A stretch of 64,000 bases of DNA, from contig JAIXOR010000055.1 in assembly GCA_027486655.1 (NCBI GenBank), positions 1-64,000 on the forward strand, in the 5' to 3' direction. Numbering within the stretch: position 1 is the first letter of the stretch; each line of letters begins with the position of its first letter. The DNA comes from Verrucomicrobiaceae bacterium. GTDB taxonomy: Bacteria; Verrucomicrobiota; Verrucomicrobiia; Verrucomicrobiales; Akkermansiaceae. Positions 26,522-36,700 of the stretch are shown here, in pieces. The position numbers and the translations under genes are program-made. The notes below the pieces were generated by a model. That model did no database searches. It saw nothing but the letters and a program-made list of their open reading frames with translations, and was not told where the DNA came from.

Positions 26522-29500
26522 TTATTGGGCGCGGACTTGAATAAAGAGTTTGGGTTGGGCGAGCTGGAGTCCACCGGTGAGCGTGGCTTCCACGGTTTCG
26601 ACTTCTCCAACCGTGCCGGTTACGGATTGGGACAGGGTGGCTCCGGCGTCCTCGGTCCAGGTGGCGAGGTCGGTGGAAGTCCAGACCGTGTAGGTAAGGC
26701 CGGTGGTCGTCGGCGTGGCACGACGGGTGTAGCGGAATTTGCCGGTGGCCTTATCGAGCGGGACGACGATCGGATTGACCTCAGAGCTGCCGGTGGGATC
26801 GAGGCCGAAGGCGTATTCCTCAAAGTTGGTGAGACCGTCGGAGTCGTCGTCGCCCTCTTCCGCGCCGGCCACGCCGTTGGCTGTGGCCCAGTCGTCGTAG
26901 TCGCTTCCGACGTTGAGCGTGAGTTCGCCGGTGGATTCATCAAAGGACCAGTCGCCCTTGGCATCGGTCATGGTCCAGATGCCGTCGTTGTTGCTATCGT
27001 CGTAGCCGACCACGGTGAAGGTGGATTCGAAGGACGAAGCGGGATTGAGGTTGGCGACGTCCACCAGCAACCAGATTCCGCCGGTGGTGCCGGTGACGGC
27101 GGAAGTATTGATGGCGAAGTCACCCCTGAAGATGGCGGTGCCGGTGCCGCCGACGATGTTCTGGCCGCTGTCGCTGACTACGAAGGTGAGTTGGCCGCTG
27201 TCGGCGAGTTCGAGGGTGCCGCCGTTGATCGTGGTGAAGCCGGTGTAGGTGTTGGCGGCGGAGAGTATCATCGTACCATCGCCGGACTTGCTGACGTTTG
27301 CCGGAGCGCCTCTATAGATTCCGTAGAAGGCGCCATTGTGCATCACGCCGCCCACGTTCAAGGTGCTGCCGCTGTCCACGAAGAAATCCACGTTGGCAGC
27401 GCGCAGGGCGACTTCGGCGTTCAGATTCGAGGTGCCGGTGGCCGTCACATTGCCGGTGAGGTGGAAGTTCCCCCAGTCGGCGTTGCCGCCGCCCACGGCA
27501 TCCACCGTGCCGCCGTTGAGGACCAGGCCGTTGAGTTGGTTGGCAAGGGCGTTGAACGCGCGCAGAGTCGCGCCGCTTTCCACCGTGACAAGACCTGGGA
27601 CGATGGCTGTTCCCGTGCCGACGTTTCCGAGTGTCCAGTCGGTCGCGAGTGCCAGCACGCCTTCCGACACGGTGATCGCGGAGCTGAAATTATTTTGCGC
27701 CGAGAGCGTGAGTGTTCCGGCACCGGCTTTGTTCAGAGCATCAACGGTCGCCAATTTCGCGCTGATGGCGGCGGTGAGGCCAGACCCCACCGTGAGGGTC
27801 GAAATGTCGGACGAGGAATTGAGAGTCAGGGTGCTGGACCCGGCAAGCGTGTAGCCCGTAGTTCCGAAGGTGAGTCCGCCGATGGTCCGGCTACTGTCGA
27901 GGTTCACGGTGACGCCCGTGGCGGCATTGAAGGTTGCGATGCTGTCGAAGCCGCTGGCGACCGTGCCGCCGCTCCAGTTGCCAGCGACGCTCCAATCTCC
28001 ATTCGATAGTGAGGTCCAGGTTCCATTTCCACCGAGAATCTCGAGCGAGCCGGTTCCGGTGAAATAGGAGCCGTAGGTGGAATGGCTGGAGTTGTAAATG
28101 CCGGGCGTCAATTCGGTGCCGTCGATCTTGATGCTACCGACCACGTCGGTGCCGACGAAACCGAGATTGAGAATACCATTGAGGCCGATGATGACTTGGG
28201 CGTTGTCATTCAAGAATGCCTGGCTGAGGGAGAGCGTTCCCGCCTCGACGGTGGTCGTGCCGGTGTACGTGTTGACGCCGGTGAGCGCGATCGTGCCCGT
28301 GCCGGTCTTGACGAGATTGCCAACGAAGGCCGGGTTGCCGTCGGTATTGGTGATCACGCCGTCGAAGGTGCTGCTGCCATCTGCCACACCGATGGTCAGG
28401 TTCTGGTAGCCCCCGCCGCTGAAGCCGGTTCCGATGCTGCCGGAGCCGGTGATCTTGTCGACGCGGACGTTGGCTTCGACAGTGCTGAAGACGGCACCGG
28501 AAGCCACGTTGAGGTCGGAGAGGTTTCCGGACCACGATTCGTTGCCATAAGATCCTGCGGTGAAGCTTCCTCCCTGGACGTCGATTAGCGCGCCGGGGTC
28601 GAGGGCGAAGGTGGCGGAGGTCGCGGGCCAAATCAGATTGCCCGCGCCGGTTTTGCGGAGGGTTCCCCCGCCGTTGATGGTGGTGCTGCTGGCGTTGTAA
28701 GTGCCGGCGGCCACGTTGAACTCGAGTGCCGCGCCGGTGGCGATGCCGTGGGTGGCCGAAGCGAAGGAACCTCCCGCATAGCTCAGGGTTCCCGCGGTGA
28801 TTGAGGTGCTGCCGCTGTAGCTGGATGTGCCGCCGAGCACCAGGGTGCCGGTGCCCGACTTGAGCAGGCCTTCGGTGCCGGTGAGCGTGGCGTTGACGGT
28901 GGCGGTGGTGCCAACGGCTACATTGACGGTGGGCGTGGGATAGGTGATGTCGCCATCGAGGGTGAGGTTGCCCGTCCCATTGGAAAGCGTGTGGTTGGCG
29001 CCGAAGAAGAGCAGCGCGCCGATCGGCCGGACCACATCGACGGCGGCGGTGACCGGAGTGGGGCCGTTGAAGGTGGCGGATTTGTCGATGCCCTGGCCGA
29101 TGGTGTTGGCGTCCCAGTTCGAGGCGGTGCTCCAGTTGCCGCCGCCGCCGGTCCAGATGCCATCGGCAGAGGTAAAGACGGCCGGCAGGGCGCGGAGCTG
29201 GATCATGTTGATCTGCACCGAGGAATTGGCCGTGATCGCGATGTCCTGGGTCGAACTGTCCGCCGTGAAGGTCCCGACCGCCCACTGGCCGACGCCCGCG
29301 CCGTTGTTGTAATCCAAGGTGACCGGCGTCGAGCCGGCGAGGTCCAGGTTCCGGTCATTGATGTCTCCCGCGCCGGTGCGCGAGTCCTGGACCCAGTATT
29401 GGATGGCGTATTCCTGGCCGATGGCCAGCCCCGAGAAGGTAAGGGTGCCACTGGTGGCGTTCATGTACCGCATGTAGCTAAGGGTGTCCCAGGTGTAGCC

Positions 29501-29944
29501 GGGGTTGGTGCCGTATGAGCTACCCTGCGGGCTGTTGCCGGCGATTCTGGTGTTACCCGACCAAGAGCCTCCACCCAAAGCCAACGTGACACCGTTTTGG
29601 GTGAATGCGCCGGGGTCATCGCCGCTCAAGAAAACGGTCTGCTGGGGAGTGGATTCGAAGAAGGTCACCCGGTTGATCCAGGTATCACCTGAGACTCCGG
29701 TGAAAACCATGGCGAACACCGAGGTGCCGGTGGAGAAAACGTCCGCCGTCCCGGTGGTCGAGCTATAGGTTACGTTGTTGTTCGGCTGGAAGTTCTTCAC
29801 GGCGATGCCGCTGCCGGCGTCGCCCGTGATGGTCGTGGCGCTACCCCAGGTGATAGGGGCGGCCATCGCGGAGGGCACGTGGCCGAGGGCGAGCAGCGAG
29901 GGGAGGAAGGCGGAACGAAAGAGAAGACGGATTGAGGGTTTCAT
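26522..29944 (-). CDS. Large beta-strand-repeat surface protein, LFIQVRA-type tail
   Basis: A 1140-residue secreted protein (signal ending GHVPSAMA). Residues of about 30-260 form a sandwich domain like the next gene (GLAIGQEYAIQYWVQDSRTG). This is followed by autotransporter-associated beta-strand repeats (GLLKSGTGTLVLGGTSSYSG, VKTGTGTIALTGVNTYTGTT, VSKSGDGTMILSAANTYTGF). The final 128 residues are the module found on six proteins here: YDDWATANG, an EF-hand-like loop DDDSDGLTNFEEYAFGLDP, then TGKFRYTRR, YTVWTSTDLATWTED and LFIQVRAQ. No beta-barrel translocator is present, so it is not a classical autotransporter. It lies directly downstream of a two-component operon, with a dyad (30010-30034) in between. 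An adhesin or scaffold role is inferred. Confidence 0.88.
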   Translation of the reverse strand: MKPSIRLLFRSAFLPSLLALGHVPSAMAAPITWGSATTITGDAGSGIAVKNFQPNNNVTYSSTTGTADVFSTGTSVFAMVFTGVSGDTWINRVTFFESTPQQTVFLSGDDPGAFTQNGVTLALGGGSWSGNTRIAGNSPQGSSYGTNPGYTWDTLSYMRYMNATSGTLTFSGLAIGQEYAIQYWVQDSRTGAGDINDRNLDLAGSTPVTLDYNNGAGVGQWAVGTFTADSSTQDIAITANSSVQINMIQLRALPAVFTSADGIWTGGGGNWSTASNWDANTIGQGIDKSATFNGPTPVTAAVDVVRPIGALLFFGANHTLSNGTGNLTLDGDITYPTPTVNVAVGTTATVNATLTGTEGLLKSGTGTLVLGGTSSYSGSTSITAGTLSYAGGSFASATHGIATGAALEFNVAAGTYNASSTTINGGGTLRKTGAGNLIWPATSATFALDPGALIDVQGGSFTAGSYGNESWSGNLSDLNVASGAVFSTVEANVRVDKITGSGSIGTGFSGGGYQNLTIGVADGSSTFDGVITNTDGNPAFVGNLVKTGTGTIALTGVNTYTGTTTVEAGTLSLSQAFLNDNAQVIIGLNGILNLGFVGTDVVGSIKIDGTELTPGIYNSSHSTYGSYFTGTGSLEILGGNGTWTSLSNGDWSVAGNWSGGTVASGFDSIATFNAATGVTVNLDSSRTIGGLTFGTTGYTLAGSSTLTLNSSSDISTLTVGSGLTAAISAKLATVDALNKAGAGTLTLSAQNNFSSAITVSEGVLALATDWTLGNVGTGTAIVPGLVTVESGATLRAFNALANQLNGLVLNGGTVDAVGGGNADWGNFHLTGNVTATGTSNLNAEVALRAANVDFFVDSGSTLNVGGVMHNGAFYGIYRGAPANVSKSGDGTMILSAANTYTGFTTINGGTLELADSGQLTFVVSDSGQNIVGGTGTAIFRGDFAINTSAVTGTTGGIWLLVDVANLNPASSFESTFTVVGYDDSNNDGIWTMTDAKGDWSFDESTGELTLNVGSDYDDWATANGVAGAEEGDDDSDGLTNFEEYAFGLDPTGSSEVNPIVVPLDKATGKFRYTRRATPTTTGLTYTVWTSTDLATWTEDAGATLSQSVTGTVGEVETVEATLTGGLQLAQPKLFIQVRAQ

Positions 29945-30009
29945 AGTGATGTAGAGTTGGCGTGGTCTGCCAAGGAAGCAATCCTCACTGTGGTTTGGCG
30001 GCGCGCTGC

Positions 30010-30034
30010 TGTCATGTCATGCAAACACATGACA
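30010..30034. promoter_or_regulatory. Inverted repeat TGTCATG-N11-CATGACA
   Basis: A 7-bp perfect dyad in the 138-bp gap between the response-regulator stop and the start at 29944, ending 66 bp before that start. It could be an operator. There is no T-run after it, so it is unlikely to be a terminator. Confidence 0.5.
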
Positions 30035-30082
30035 CCGCGAGTCGCCGCGGGGCAGTCTGCTCCGGAGCGGTGAACGCGTTGC

Positions 30083-30727
30083 TCAGGCCCCCTTGAGACG
30101 GGCGACAGCCTGGGCGCGGGAGTGGACGTGGAGTTTTTTGTAGATCCGGCCGATGTGGGTCTGGACCGTGGAGTGGGTGATCTTGAAATGAACGGCGATT
30201 TCCTTGAGCAGCAGGCCTTGGGCGAGCAGTTCGAGGATTTCCCGCTCGCGAGGGGAAAGCTGGGCGATATCATCCCCTTCCCGGCTGACCGGAGGAAACC
30301 TGCGGAAGGCCTGGACCACGCAGCGGGCGATCGACGAGGACATGGGCGCGCCGCCGCAAAGCACGTCGCGGATGGCTTCCAGCAACTGCGCACGGCGCAC
30401 CGGCTTAAGCAGGTAACCACTGGCTCCGACTGAGAGCGACTGGAAGATCACGTCGGTATCATCATAGACCGTCAGCATGATGATCTGCGTGTCCGGCAAA
30501 AGTCCGGCGAGCCGGGCGACGCAGTCCACCCCGCTCATGCCGGGCAGGTTGATGTCCATGAGCACGACCTGCGGATGGAGAAAGGTCAGGCGGTCCAGCG
30601 CCTCCTCGCCGGAGCCGAATGAACCGGTGCAGACAAACTCCGGATCGCCGCCGAGGATATCCTCCAGACTGCGCCTCAGCCCCGGATCATCCTCGACGAT
30701 GCAGACTTCGGTGCGTGGCGTTTTCAT
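30083..30727 (-). CDS. NarL/FixJ-family response regulator
   Basis: A 214-residue cytoplasmic transcription factor. The receiver domain has the acidic pair VEDD (11-14), the phosphorylated aspartate D58 in VVLMDINLPG, and the conserved KP in GYLLKPVR. The C-terminal GerE/LuxR-type helix-turn-helix is LSPREREILELLAQGLLLKE, then ITHSTVQTHIGRIYKKLHVH. Its ATG overlaps the TGA of the kinase gene (30724-30727), so the two are coupled. It is a paralogue of the regulator at 62336. Target genes are not known; the surface-protein gene just downstream is an obvious candidate. Confidence 0.95.
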   Translation of the reverse strand: MKTPRTEVCIVEDDPGLRRSLEDILGGDPEFVCTGSFGSGEEALDRLTFLHPQVVLMDINLPGMSGVDCVARLAGLLPDTQIIMLTVYDDTDVIFQSLSVGASGYLLKPVRRAQLLEAIRDVLCGGAPMSSSIARCVVQAFRRFPPVSREGDDIAQLSPREREILELLAQGLLLKEIAVHFKITHSTVQTHIGRIYKKLHVHSRAQAVARLKGA

Positions 30728-32961
30728 GGGGAAAATGGAGCCTTTAGCGAAACGGTGGTGCCGTGATCCGCGGTGCTTTTCAGGTCGAAACTGCCGCCGA
30801 TGGTATCCATGCGCAAGCGCATGTTGCCACAACCTCGTGGCGAGGCAGCCGCGGCGGCGACATCACAGCCTCTGCCGTCGTCGCGGATCTCCACCAGAAA
30901 ACGCCCCCGCTCGACCCCCATTTTCAGCGTGACGGTTCCCGGATGGCCGTGGCGCACGGCATTGTGAACGGCCTCCTTGGCGGCAAGCAGAAGATGATAG
31001 CGCTGGGCGGCGGAAAGCGAGCCATGCGGCAGGCTGTCCGGCAGCTCGAAGCGGCAGCGCACGTTGGCGGAAGCCAGATAGTCCTGGGCGAACTTGCATA
31101 AATACTTGGTGAAATGTTCCAGAGTGTCGTTGGTCGGGTTCACCGCCCAGACAATCTCACCGAGACGACGCGTGTTGCTTTCCGCATTCTTGAAAATCCG
31201 GTCGAGGGGACAGCGGGCGGGATGCTCCGGCGGCAGGGATTCGCGGGCAAGTTCGCTGATCATGGCGATCTCGGCGAGATTCGCCCCGAGGTCGTCGTGG
31301 AGGTCTCGGGCGATGCGGGCGCGTTCTTCGGCGAGGGCGGCGCGCGCATTGGCGGCGGCCAGCTGGCGGGCCGTGCGGCGCTGCATGACACGTCGCGAGA
31401 GAAAAACCGCGGCGATCATCGCGACAGCGACACCGAGGCCTTGGAAAGTCCGGTTTTCCCATGGATGCTGGCGGACCACGATGGGCAGCCGGAAAACCGT
31501 GGCATCCCACTGGTTGTCGCTGTGAAGCGCCTGCGCCTCGAAGACATGCCTTCCCGCCTGAGGGCAGACCATTTCGATGGTCTTGTTAGAAGCATGCTGC
31601 CATTCATCGACATCGCCGGAAACCCGCCAGCGGAACACATCATTCGGCGGCCTGCCGGGCTGCGGAATCTTCAAATCAAGGGACAGCCGGCGCGTGCCGG
31701 GCGGAATGACCAAGCCTTCCCGCCCATCGAGCGACTTTCCGTCGGCGCGTCCGGTTACCAACACAGGCGTGCGGGATTCATAGACTTCGACTTCGGCCAA
31801 TTGCGGGGAATTCGGAACTATACTTTCCGAGAATATCCGCAGGTAGCGCCCGCGGAATGCGCCCTGCCCATTTCCCGCACGCACCAAATCCACCGCCCCT
31901 GCCACCGGCAAACTACCATCCGCGCGTAGCAGGGCAGTCCATGTCGGGGGAGTCCCATCATCCGGCGCTTGCTCGAACAATTTCACCCGCAGCCGGTTCA
32001 TACGGTCCTGTGTCTGGGCGTCTCCCCGGTTTCGCAGGCCGATGTGGTCGAGGTTCGCCACCCGACCGAGGTCGATTTCGAAATAAAAAACTGAGCCCAG
32101 ATCAGGATCCTTCGGGTGTGCGATGGTGGCGGGCAGTCCGTCGGTGAGATTGGTGGCTTTTTGGGACTGGCCCACCTCGGCAACGTCATAGAGCGCGTGA
32201 CTCGCAGTGGCCTGCTGGTGTAAGGCGATATTGGTGGTTTGCCGGACATGGGTGCCGACGTGGAATTCAGTCAGGGTGAAATCATGAGGCGGCCACCAAC
32301 TCATGCCCCTGTTTTCCGTGCCCGGCAACTTCACCGGAATGGCATCAAGGCGGAACCCGGTGACCCTCCCGCATGGCAGGCGGGCCGTCAGGCGATACAC
32401 ATCGTCCGGTTGGTTTCCCACGTTGTTGAAACGGAAGAAATCCAGATGCAGCCGCCCTTCCGCGGTACGCCGGAGGTTGTTCACGTCGGCGGCAAAGCGG
32501 GAGATTTCGAGCGGCTGCCAGTTTCCTTGCAGGGACGGCTCGGCGTCCGTGGTGAAGGACAGGGAAAACTCGGCCAGCGCGTTCCATGGCCGGCCCGCGA
32601 GAAAGAACAAGTCGATGTCGAGTTCATCGGATTCGACAGGGTGCTCGCAACGGACCACCAGAGCCTGCGGTTCCGAAACCTTCGGCGCGGGCGACCAACC
32701 GCGAGGCCCCTCGGGCACACCATCGACCACGAATGCCAGATCATCGGCCGGGCCGGCATGGAAGGTGGCTTCCGGATGGGTCAGGCGTATCTGTTCCGCA
32801 GCCAAGAGCGTGGAAAGAAATGCCAGCAAAGCGGCTGGAACCCAGGCGCGACCTAAAAATCTACCCCGGCAAGGGTTGCGGAGGAAGAACGGGCCCGGGA
32901 GACGCAGGTTCACACCCGCTTTCTGACGCGGTTCACATGAAACTTCAAGCGTAGTCAGCAT
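30724..32961 (-). CDS. Membrane sensor histidine kinase with discoidin-like extracellular region
   Basis: A 745-residue sensor kinase of the NarX/DegS class. After an N-terminal hydrophobic signal (AWVPAALLAFLSTLLAA) comes an extracytoplasmic region of about 440 residues. Its middle reads like an F5/8-type C carbohydrate-binding domain: NIALHQQATASHALYDVAEV, KATNLTDGLPATIAHP, FEIDLGRVANLDHIGLRNRG. A membrane segment lies near 505-522. The cytoplasmic part has the HisKA_3 box ERARIARDLHDDLGANLAEI with the phosphoacceptor at about residue 555 and an HATPase domain (IRDDGRGCD, then GNMRLRM). It probably senses a glycan and signals to the regulator whose gene it overlaps. Sugar sensing is inferred from the domain. 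Confidence 0.92.
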   Translation of the reverse strand: MLTTLEVSCEPRQKAGVNLRLPGPFFLRNPCRGRFLGRAWVPAALLAFLSTLLAAEQIRLTHPEATFHAGPADDLAFVVDGVPEGPRGWSPAPKVSEPQALVVRCEHPVESDELDIDLFFLAGRPWNALAEFSLSFTTDAEPSLQGNWQPLEISRFAADVNNLRRTAEGRLHLDFFRFNNVGNQPDDVYRLTARLPCGRVTGFRLDAIPVKLPGTENRGMSWWPPHDFTLTEFHVGTHVRQTTNIALHQQATASHALYDVAEVGQSQKATNLTDGLPATIAHPKDPDLGSVFYFEIDLGRVANLDHIGLRNRGDAQTQDRMNRLRVKLFEQAPDDGTPPTWTALLRADGSLPVAGAVDLVRAGNGQGAFRGRYLRIFSESIVPNSPQLAEVEVYESRTPVLVTGRADGKSLDGREGLVIPPGTRRLSLDLKIPQPGRPPNDVFRWRVSGDVDEWQHASNKTIEMVCPQAGRHVFEAQALHSDNQWDATVFRLPIVVRQHPWENRTFQGLGVAVAMIAAVFLSRRVMQRRTARQLAAANARAALAEERARIARDLHDDLGANLAEIAMISELARESLPPEHPARCPLDRIFKNAESNTRRLGEIVWAVNPTNDTLEHFTKYLCKFAQDYLASANVRCRFELPDSLPHGSLSAAQRYHLLLAAKEAVHNAVRHGHPGTVTLKMGVERGRFLVEIRDDGRGCDVAAAAASPRGCGNMRLRMDTIGGSFDLKSTADHGTTVSLKAPFSP

Positions 32962-33041
32962 GCACCTTGGTCAATCGTAAGCCCCGTGAGGAGAACAAAT
33001 AAATCAACTAAAGCATATTTCATCTGTTGGTGAGCTATCGG

Positions 33042-33605
33042 TTAGAAGTCTTGTTGGAAGACGCGGAAGGCTTCGGCGTCCATGAACTTGCCGCGCTTTT
33101 TCACCAGGTAGAGCGTATGGCGGCCGGGTGTCAGATTGGTGAGCGAAACCAGCGGTGAATTCGATTTCGGCTTGCCGTGGTATTGGTTGATCCGGCGGAC
33201 GCTCTGGCCGGCGAGGGAGACCTCGATGGTGCCACGTTCGGGGCCTTGGGGGCGAGGATTTGAACGGGCAGTGCCGTTGAAATCGAAATGGACGAAATCT
33301 TCATGGCGGTCCGTGCTGTGGATGGAGTTGTTAGGTCCGGGATTCTTCCGGTTTCCGCCCGCCGGTATGTATACTCGGAACATGTCCACCTGCAGCCGGG
33401 AACCTCCGATCTTAACGCCCTTGAGTTCGTGTTTGCCATCGAGTGAGGAATCGATCTCACCCATGCCGTTGCCGACCATCATCACGCCGGTGCGATTGAA
33501 ATCGACGGTGAAGAAATGGCCGTCGAAGGGGGTAAAGTGGATGTGGCTTTGGTATTCACCACCGTCGCGGTGCTGGTGCTGCCAGTTGCCGTGGATTCGA
33601 CCCAT
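33042..33605 (-). CDS. Hypothetical protein, probably the 3' part of a frameshifted secreted-protein gene
   Basis: An ORF of 187 residues with a globular beta-rich look (HFTPFDGHFFTVDFNRTGVM, GEIDSSLDGKHELKGVKIGG, VSLTNLTPGRHTLYLVKKRG). It begins at MGRIHGNWQHQHRDGG without a signal peptide. In a different frame, an ATG at 33777, 11 bp after the GH78 stop, encodes a plausible signal peptide (MELVFQCIPSLAVFFVTGSL). That frame loses protein character near 33640. I therefore suspect one secreted protein starting at 33777 with a frameshift at about 33610-33660. Function unknown; nothing catalytic is recognised. Confidence 0.55.
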   Translation of the reverse strand: MGRIHGNWQHQHRDGGEYQSHIHFTPFDGHFFTVDFNRTGVMMVGNGMGEIDSSLDGKHELKGVKIGGSRLQVDMFRVYIPAGGNRKNPGPNNSIHSTDRHEDFVHFDFNGTARSNPRPQGPERGTIEVSLAGQSVRRINQYHGKPKSNSPLVSLTNLTPGRHTLYLVKKRGKFMDAEAFRVFQQDF

Positions 33606-33787
33606 CCCGCGCAGCCGGGTTGGGTGACGGTGTTGTTGAAGACCTCTGGGGAGCCCCGATTTCGGCTTTATGAAAGGAACGGATTTTCCAAGAAGGCTCT
33701 GTTGCTTGGAGGAACTGCAGGCTCCCGGTAACGAAGAAAACAGCGAGCGAAGGGATGCATTGAAAGACCAACTCCATGGAAGAGGAA

Positions 33788-36700
33788 TCAGGTCGATTGA
33801 GCGGAGATCCGGACGAAGAGCCGGGTTTCGGAAAGCAATGCAGGGGACAGGGTGACCTCGACCGACTCGTTGTCGGTTCCGGGGATGGCGGCGGTGGTCT
33901 GCAATGCACCGCTATCCGGGGTCCAGTCGGTCAGGTTGGTGGAGGTTGAGACGGTGAAGATCAAGCCGCTGAGGGTTCTTTTGCGCCGGGTATAGGTGAA
34001 GGTGCCGGTGGAGGGGGCCGGGAAATCGAGATAAGGGTTCGTGGAGTCGCCGCCTTGGGGATTCTGGCCGAATGCGTATTCTTCGAAATTGGAATGGCCA
34101 TCCTGGTCGTCGTCGTCATTCGGGCCGCCGCTTAGGTTGATGGGCGCTTTCCATGAATCGTAATCCGAAACCAAGGTGATGCTGAGATTATCGATGCGGG
34201 TGATGTTCCAGGAGCCGTTGTAGGGATTGGCGGAGAAGCTCAGGTAGCCTTCGCCGCTGCCTAGTTGCGGCAGAGGGTAGGTGCCGACTAGGGTAGTGCC
34301 GTCATAAAGCTTGGCCTTCGAGCCGTTGCCGTTGAACGCGGAGCCGGTGCCGGCGGTGTTGGAAAGCACGATGCGGAAGGTGTTTCCGGCATGGCTGGTG
34401 TCGGGCAATTGCCTGATGCCATTGATCCAGACCTGCATGGAGCCGTTGAGGATCGGCAAGATGCCGAAGCGGATTCGACCGTCGTTCGCGATGATGTTTT
34501 TCGCGCTGCCGATGCCGATGGACGACCAGCAGCCGGGGACGGTGGTGTCCGTGACCCGGGCGTCCATTTGAATGGAGAGCGGAAGATCGAACGCGTTGGC
34601 GGGCGTGGAGAAATCCTGGTTCAGGGCGGCGGTGGCACCGTAGCCTGCATCACCGACGAGGAGCATGGCGGCGGTGTTTCCGTGCTGGGCCTGCCAGTCC
34701 TGTCCGGCGGTGGTGACCGTGTAGCTGACGGGAGCGAGTGTGCCCTGCTGATCAGCCGCGAGCGTCGTGTTGAATCCGGCGGTGCTCTCGCTGACGGAGT
34801 CGAAATCGTCTTCTAACAAGAGCTGGCTGGTCCGGGGTGGAACCGGAAGCGCCATGGTCCATTGATACGAACCCGAGCCGACCTCGTGGCTGGTGCCATT
34901 CGGCAGGACAACGGTGGCCGTGCTGTTCGGAGGGATGACCGCATTCAGGATGAACTGGTCGTTTTCCTTGCGCCAGTTGCTGGTGATGCGGCCGTAGGGG
35001 CCGTCGTGGTGGGTGTTGACGAAAGTCAGATCGCCGACCATCGCGGGCTTGATGAGCACTTTTTTAAATCCGGGTTCGGCAGGGCGGATGCCACCGAGGA
35101 TCTGATAGAGATAGGCTCCGATGGGGCCGCCGAGCGAGGGCATCTGGACCTGGCCGCCGTTCCAAGTTTCCATCTGCACGCCATTTTGGACGAGCGTGTT
35201 CCAGCCAGGGTAGTCCTGTTGCATGACCATCCGGTGGGTGAGTTCCGCCTGGCCGAGATCGGGTAGTCCTAACAACAGATGGATCGTGCCAACGAAGCCG
35301 GTGCTGACGTGTTCGTCGCGTTCGCCGATGTTTGCGACGAGGCGATCAAGCACGAGCTGCTTCTTGTCCTCGGGGATCATGCCGAGGTAGAGCGGCAGGA
35401 TCTGGGCGGTCTGGGTGTCGGCAACGGAGCCGACCTGGCCGGTGCTGGCATTGAGGAAGCGGCGGTTGAAGCCGTCCTTGATCTCGGTGGCGAGGGCGGC
35501 GTAGGTGGCGGCGTCGCTTGTGTTGCCGAGCAGTTCGGCGGAGCGCTGGAGGATGGTGGCGTAGAGGTAGTAGGCGCAGGTCGAGGTGATCGGCACCGCG
35601 GTGCGGGTGGGATTGCTGATCGAGCCGACCTCGATCCAGTCGCCAAGGCCCCAGGAGATCACCTTGTCGGCGTCGGCGCGGGTGGCCAGGTGATCCATGA
35701 AGAGCTTCATGGCCGGGTAGGCTTCCTCGATGTATTTGCGGTCGCCGTAGTAGTGGTAGAGGTGCCAGGGCGTGTAAACGATCATGCCCGCCCACCATGG
35801 GCCGTTGTAGCCCGGCACCGCGATGTCGATCTGCGGCATGACCGGATCAAGGTAGCCGTTAGCCTGCTGGGTGTCGCGCATGCTCTTCCACCAGTTCCAG
35901 TAGAACTCCTCGCTATCGAAGTCATAGACGCTGGTATGGATCATCCCCATCACGTCCTGCGACCAACCGGTTTTCTCGCGGCTGGGATCCATCGGATAGT
36001 CGAAGTTGTAGTTCCGCTGGGTGCGCAGCAGGGTCTGGTATTGCTGGTTGAGGAAGGCGTTCGAGCATTCGAAATTGCCGACGCGCGGGAGGTCGATGCC
36101 GACCGAGACGCGGGTGAGCGTGTCCGGCGTGGGGGGCTGGGTGAGGCCCTCGACGCGCACGGTTTTGCTGATGGTATGGAAGTACCATTTAGGCTCGAAG
36201 GTTTCCTCGCCGCTGCCGCTCAACGTGCATTGCATGCCGACCTGCGGGCCTTCGGGATACGCGGTCTGGCCAAAGGCAGAGCTGAAATCGCCACGTTGCA
36301 GGACGCTGACGGTCTGGCCGGCACTGCCGCTGGTCTTCAGACGCAGCCAACCGGTGGCAAGGTGGTCGAAGTGGAATAAATTGCCGTTGATCGAGGTGGG
36401 TGAAGCGGTTTCCAATACTCGAACCGGCGCAACGGTGCGGGCGAATAAGGTGCCGCCTGGGTTTTGCAGGATGTTGGTGGCGAACCAAGCGGCATCCGGA
36501 TAGCCTGTTAGGTTCCAGCCGTTTTTCGCGAGGCGCTTGTCGATCTTTTCTCCGACCCAGAGATCGTTGAAAGTGTTCTCGCCGATGTTCCATTTCCACG
36601 AGCCATCGGAAACGACGGTCTGGCTGGTGCCGTCGGTGAATTCAACGAGCAGGCGGAACAAGACGCGCGGCGGTGCGGCTTTGCCATACCAACCGAGGTA

